Source of the DNA: Opitutaceae bacterium
GTDB lineage: Bacteria > Verrucomicrobiota > Verrucomicrobiia > Opitutales > Opitutaceae
DNA length: 8,006 nucleotides
Assembly: GCA_031282705.1 (NCBI GenBank)
Contig: JAITDF010000557.1
Span: forward strand, 1 to 8,006
Reading direction: 5' to 3'
The notes below the pieces were generated by a model. It did not search any database, was not told the origin of the DNA, and worked only from the letters and a program-made list of their open reading frames with translations. Below are positions 5,261 to 8,006 of this stretch, one piece after another. The position numbers and the translations under genes were made by a program. The stretch's first letter is position 1. The number at the start of each line of letters is the position of its first letter.

Positions 5261-6796
5261 ATGTCAAAAGGCATCGTCTATCTTGTCGGCGCCGGCCCCG
5301 GCGACCCGGGGCTGGTCACGCTTCGCGCGCGGGAACTCATCGAGTCCGCCGATGTGCTCGTGCATGACTGCCTCGCGCATCCCGGCCTGCTGAAATGGCG
5401 GCGCGCGGATTGCGAAGTCCATTGTGTCGGGGAAAAACCCGGCCCCCGCGCGCTGCCGCAGGACCGGATCGAGGCCCTGCTCGTCGGAAAGGCGGGCGAG
5501 GGGAAACGCGTCGTGCGGCTCAATGGCGGCGACCCGTTTGTGTTTGACCGCGGCGGCGAGGAGGCGCGGGCGCTGGCGGAGCACGGCATCCCGTTTGAAG
5601 TCGTGCCCGGCGTCACCGCCGCGCTCGCCGCCGGCGCCTGCGCGGGCATCCCGCTCACGCACCGCGACACCGGCCCGGCGGTCGTTTTCCTCAACGGCCG
5701 CGAGGACCCTCGGGGAAAAAACTCCGTGGACTGGCGCGCCTGCGCGAAACTCAAAAACACCACGCTCGCCATCTACATGGGCACGGCGCGCCTCGCGGAG
5801 ATTTTGCGCGAACTCATCGCGGGCGGGCTCGCGCCCGGCACGCCCGCCGCCGCCGTGCAGTGGGCCTCGCTCGGGCGCCAGCGCAGCGTCGCGGGCGCCG
5901 CCGCCGATCTCGCGGAGCGCGTCGCGCGGGCCGGCCTCTCGTCGCCCGCGATCGTGTTTGTCGGCGAAAGCGTGGCGCGCCGCGCCGCCATCGACTGGTT
6001 CGAACGCCTCCCGCTCTTTGGCCGGCGCGTCGCCATCACCCGCGACCGCGACCGGAACAGCGAGCTGCGCGGCAGACTTGAGGCCCTCGGCGCCGAGGTC
6101 GTCGAGCTCCCGCTCATCACCGTGACGAAGGACGTGGACCGGCTCGCGCTCGTGGAAATCCTCGCCGGGCTGGGCAGCTACGACTGGATCGTGTTCACCA
6201 GCGCGAACGGCGCGCGGTTTTTCTTCGAGGAATTTTTCAAGGGCTTCGACGACGTGCGCTCGCTCGGCCTGCTCCGCTTCGCCTGCGTGGGCCGCGCCAC
6301 CGCGCGCGAAGTCGAGCGCCACCACCTCAAGGTCGAGTGCATGCCCTCCGCCGCCACCGGCGAGTCGCTGGCCGGCGCGCTCATCGCCACCGGCAGCCTC
6401 GACAATGCGAAAATCATCGTCGCGACGGGCAGCCTGAACCGCGACGCGCTGGTGAAAAAACTTGAGGGCGCGCGCGCGATCGTGGACCTCCTGCCGCTCT
6501 ACAAAACGGAAAAAACCGACCTCGCCGGCGACCCCGCGGCGGACGATTTCCGCCGCAACGGGGCGGACGCGATTCTGTTCGCCAGTTCGTCCGCCGCGCA
6601 GTCCTTTGCCGGCCAGGCCGGTGCCTTGCGGACCGCGCCCGGCGCCCGGCGCCCGCTGGCGGGCAGCATCGGCGGGCGCACCAGCGCGACGATGCGCGAA
6701 GCCGGCATCCCGGTGGATTTCGAGGCCGGGACCGCCACCCTCGACGCGCTGGTCGAGGCCCTGATTGAACGGCTGAACGGGCGGGGCGGAGTATGA
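5261..6796 (+). CDS. cobA-hemD: Fused uroporphyrinogen-III C-methyltransferase / uroporphyrinogen-III synthase (CobA-HemD)
   Basis: This 511-residue bifunctional tetrapyrrole enzyme has two complete domains. The N-terminal SUMT/CobA domain (about 1-245) makes precorrin-2 from uroporphyrinogen III with two SAM. It shows VGAGPGDPGL (9-18), VVRLNGGDPFVFDRGGEE (84-101), FEVVPGVTAA (112-121), GIPLTHR (129-135) and YMGTARL (172-178). The C-terminal HemD domain (about 252-505) cyclises hydroxymethylbilane to uroporphyrinogen III. It shows VAITRDRDRNSEL (257-269), DWIVFTSANGARFF (308-321), CVGRATARE (342-350) and ILFASSSAAQSF (438-449). HemD proteins diverge strongly, but these anchor points are clear. 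The fusion channels carbon toward siroheme or cobalamin, though the HemD half also serves heme. CobA-HemD fusions are known in several phyla. hemC is not adjacent. The ATG at 5261 directly precedes the first beta strand; there is no Shine-Dalgarno, and a -10-like TAGACT ends only 10 nt upstream. The gene is separated from pal by that gene's terminator. Confidence 0.95.
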   Translation: MSKGIVYLVGAGPGDPGLVTLRARELIESADVLVHDCLAHPGLLKWRRADCEVHCVGEKPGPRALPQDRIEALLVGKAGEGKRVVRLNGGDPFVFDRGGEEARALAEHGIPFEVVPGVTAALAAGACAGIPLTHRDTGPAVVFLNGREDPRGKNSVDWRACAKLKNTTLAIYMGTARLAEILRELIAGGLAPGTPAAAVQWASLGRQRSVAGAAADLAERVARAGLSSPAIVFVGESVARRAAIDWFERLPLFGRRVAITRDRDRNSELRGRLEALGAEVVELPLITVTKDVDRLALVEILAGLGSYDWIVFTSANGARFFFEEFFKGFDDVRSLGLLRFACVGRATAREVERHHLKVECMPSAATGESLAGALIATGSLDNAKIIVATGSLNRDALVKKLEGARAIVDLLPLYKTEKTDLAGDPAADDFRRNGADAILFASSSAAQSFAGQAGALRTAPGARRPLAGSIGGRTSATMREAGIPVDFEAGTATLDALVEALIERLNGRGGV

Positions 6797-6840
6797 TTTA
6801 GGGCGTTTTTTGATTTGCTACATGAGGGGACGAGGAAGCC

Positions 6841-6976
6841 TCCGTCCTCTTTCTCTTTCTCGTTCTCATTCTTCTTTCTCTTTCGTCTTTCTTCTTTCTT
6901 CTTTCGTCAGGTGTGGGCCGGGAGGAAGAGGAAAGAGAACGAGAACGGAGGAAAGAAGAAAGAGAAAGAAAACGGA
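6841..6976. repeat. Polypyrimidine/polypurine block 2, long imperfect hairpin
   Basis: A roughly 68-nt pyrimidine-rich arm (6841-6908) and a roughly 57-nt purine-rich arm (6920-6976) flank the centre AGGTGTGGGCCG (6909-6920). The outer ends, TCCGT (6841-6845) and ACGGA (6972-6976), are exact complements, and the arms pair imperfectly along their length. It lies just after the cobA-hemD stop, where no ordinary terminator is apparent, so it might end transcription there. This is inference. Confidence 0.8.
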
Positions 6977-6981
6977 CGCCG

Positions 6982-7000
6982 CCGCGTCCCATCAGTTATG
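6982..7000 (+). repeat. CCGCGTCCCATCAGTTATG module after purine block 2
   Basis: This is a copy of the module at 24-42 with two substitutions in the first twelve bases and an intact ATCAGTTAT. It follows the purine block by six bases, the same order as at 1780-1934, showing that the block and the module travel together. Confidence 0.65.
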
Positions 7001-7009
7001 CATCTGTTT

Positions 7010-7138
7010 AAGGGCGCGTCGAAAAAGCAAGTCCCGCGCGGAGACGCGGAGAGCCAAGTGAGCCAAGTAGGGCAAGCGTCCCGCTTGCACTACTCCCCAG
7101 CGCCTCCGCATGGGACCTGATTTTTTCAAAGTGCCCTT
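7010..7138. repeat. MITE-like element 2: imperfect terminal inverted repeats around one REP palindrome
   Basis: The left end AAGGGC...GAAAAAGCAAGTCCC...GCGGAGACGCGGAGAG (7010-7053) is answered by an inverted right end, CTCCCCAGCGCCTCCGC...GGGAC...TTTTTTC...GCCCTT (7094-7138). The two arms match at roughly three quarters of positions over about 40 bp. The centre holds AGCCAAGTAGGGCAAGCG and its palindromic GGGCAAGCGTCCCGCTTGC (7070-7088). The left arm and centre align with 4016-4075 of element 1 almost base for base. It occupies the convergent spacer between cobA-hemD and the Fur-family gene. Confidence 0.75.
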
Positions 7139-7217
7139 CTGCTTTTCCAAAAACATCAAAACCCAATCCGCGGCGGCGCATGCGTTCTCCGGGCCCGATG
7201 AATCCGCCCCGGCGCGC

Positions 7218-7685
7218 TCAGCGCGACGCGCGGTTTTTGCACGTCCCGTGCTGGCGGAGGGAGTTGCAATGGGCATTGACTTGCAGGCGTTGCGAGACCG
7301 GCGTGAGGCCGATCTTGGTCGAGACGGAGTTGCCATACCATTCCATGAACGGCGCGTTGATCTCGAAAATCTTGTCGCAGTCCGTGCAGACGATCTGGGC
7401 GACCTGCGTGTTGTTGTCGGTGTTGGGCAGGTAGTATTTGAGGTTTTTGCCGATATCGACCTCGCGCACGAGCGAGCTTTCGATCATGATGGGCAGCGTG
7501 CGGTAAACGGTGGCGCGCGACACCGAGTCGTCGATGTCGCGGGCGAAATCGAGCAGCTCCTCGGCGGTGAAGTGCTCTTTCTGCGCAAACGCAGCCTCGA
7601 AAATCGCCAGCCGCTGGTTGGTGACGCGAAGGCCTTTCGAGGTGAGGTAGGATTTGAATTTGTTGCGGGAAACTTCGTTGCTCAC
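7218..7685 (-). CDS. Fur-family transcriptional regulator lacking the usual regulatory-site histidines
   Basis: The 155-residue protein has a Fur-type winged helix: LRVTNQRLAIFEA (19-31), HFTAEELL (38-45) and the recognition-helix signature SRATVYRTL (56-64), followed by the wing and KYYLP (83-87). The dimerisation domain keeps one structural-zinc pair, C100-T-D-C103, and has C140 and C149 near the C-terminus, which could form the second pair. The histidine cluster that normally precedes the first CxxC (HHxH or HHDH, regulatory metal site) is replaced by TQVAQIV (93-99). H38 corresponds to a conserved histidine in E. coli Fur (H33). The start is a GTG at 7685: it gives a standard Fur N-terminus and has AAGGA 11 nt upstream. 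The frame remains open upstream to 7922, but that part is not Fur-like. Which metal or signal it senses, and its target genes, cannot be told; it could be a structural-zinc-only or redox-responsive member. It converges with cobA-hemD. Confidence 0.9.
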   Translation of the reverse strand: MSNEVSRNKFKSYLTSKGLRVTNQRLAIFEAAFAQKEHFTAEELLDFARDIDDSVSRATVYRTLPIMIESSLVREVDIGKNLKYYLPNTDNNTQVAQIVCTDCDKIFEINAPFMEWYGNSVSTKIGLTPVSQRLQVNAHCNSLRQHGTCKNRASR

Positions 7686-7692
7686 GGCACGG

Positions 7693-7721
7693 ACTGTCCT
7701 TCGCCCGGTGGAAACTGTCAA
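7693..7721 (-). promoter_or_regulatory. Candidate sigma-70 promoter of the Fur-family gene
   Basis: On the minus strand a perfect -35 hexamer TTGACA (7721-7716) is followed after 17 bp by GACAGT (7698-7693), a weak -10 with three of six consensus bases. The predicted start of transcription would fall within a few bases of the GTG start at 7685, implying a very short or absent leader. The AAGGA upstream of the GTG would then lie in the promoter itself, so the two signals compete and only one may be real. Confidence 0.4.
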
Positions 7722-7928
7722 GAGCCGTAATCTCAAAAACCCGCGATTTGGTCTCAATGAAGTGCGGGGCATCACGGTATTTGTTTTTATCGCGCGGATG
7801 CACCGGTCGCGAGGCCGATCCATGCCGGTAAACATGCGATTGCAAACGCGCCGGCGCGACTCCCGGCCCGCTCCAACATCGTCTGCTTCCGTGCGCAGGC
7901 AGCCACGGCCCGCCGGGCGCAATTGCGA

Positions 7929-7987
7929 TTGGTAACTGATGTTACGCGGAAGCGGTTTTTTGGTAGGGCGGTCTCGCCGAGACCGCC
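7929..7987 (-). repeat. Inverted copy of the composite palindrome-CCGCGTAACATCAGTTA repeat
   Basis: TTGGTAACTGATGTTACGCG (7929-7948) is the reverse complement of the module at 24-44 with one mismatch. After GAAGCGGTTTTTTGGTAGG comes a near-perfect palindrome, GGCGGTCTC-GCC-GAGACCGCC (7967-7987). In the minus-strand sense the order is palindrome, CCTACCAAAA, module, identical to positions 1-44. It lies in the upstream region of the Fur-family gene, about 240 bp from its start. Confidence 0.8.
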
Positions 7988-8006
7988 GCGAGCACCACGA
8001 GGCAAA

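Noticed and set aside
5264..6325. Minus-strand open frame opposite cobA-hemD
   Set aside because: It is a shadow of a gene with complete CobA and HemD motifs, and shows no recognisable domain.
7918..7927. Perfect palindrome CGCAATTGCG upstream of the Fur-family gene as an autoregulatory site
   Set aside because: It is only 10 bp, does not resemble a Fur or PerR box, and lies over 230 bp from the start codon.
7787..8005. Small minus-strand frame (72 codons) upstream of the Fur-family gene
   Set aside because: Its first part translates the GACCGCC palindrome and the CCGCGTAAC module, so it is repeat-derived.

Overview
The window is high-GC bacterial DNA with short, dense genes and repeat-rich spacers. 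The protein set is an inner-metabolism FAD oxidoreductase, RsmE, a YghZ-type aldo/keto reductase, a Pal-type OmpA lipoprotein, a fused CobA-HemD and a Fur-family regulator. Pal implies a Gram-negative envelope. The fused CobA-HemD, the near absence of Shine-Dalgarno sequences, and spacers full of 'GGGCAAGCGTCCCGCTTGC'-type palindromes are most reminiscent of Verrucomicrobiota, probably the Opitutales/Opitutaceae. That placement is inference from style and not a database result.

Layout. Positions 106-3852 hold three minus-strand genes: the FAD-dependent oxidoreductase (106-1515), rsmE (1926-2768) and the aldo/keto reductase (2860-3852). The last two are 91 bp apart and may share a transcript. 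A repeat-filled divergent spacer (3853-4371) separates them from two plus-strand genes, pal (4372-4974, with a clear terminator at 5037-5064) and cobA-hemD (5261-6796). A convergent, repeat-filled spacer (6797-7217) follows. The Fur-family gene (7218-7685) is on the minus strand, and the window ends in its upstream region.

The genes are independent housekeeping functions rather than one pathway: ribosomal RNA modification, envelope anchoring, tetrapyrrole synthesis (uroporphyrinogen III to precorrin-2, for siroheme or B12), carbonyl reduction, an unassigned redox enzyme, and a metalloregulator-fold protein that has lost the usual regulatory-site histidines.

No defence system, CRISPR array, transposase or RNA gene is visible. 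The most unusual content is the intergenic DNA. At least three kinds of dispersed element recur in the larger spacers: (1) MITE-like elements with long imperfect terminal inverted repeats around REP-type palindromes (about 4006-4222 and 7010-7138, with a solo end at 56-91); (2) polypyrimidine/polypurine hairpin-like blocks sharing a TGTGG(G)CCGG centre (1780-1905 and 6841-6976); (3) a 'CCGCGTAACATCAGTTA' module that appears next to either a CCAAAA-linked palindrome (both window edges, inverted) or the purine blocks. These modules combine in different orders, so the repeats look composite.
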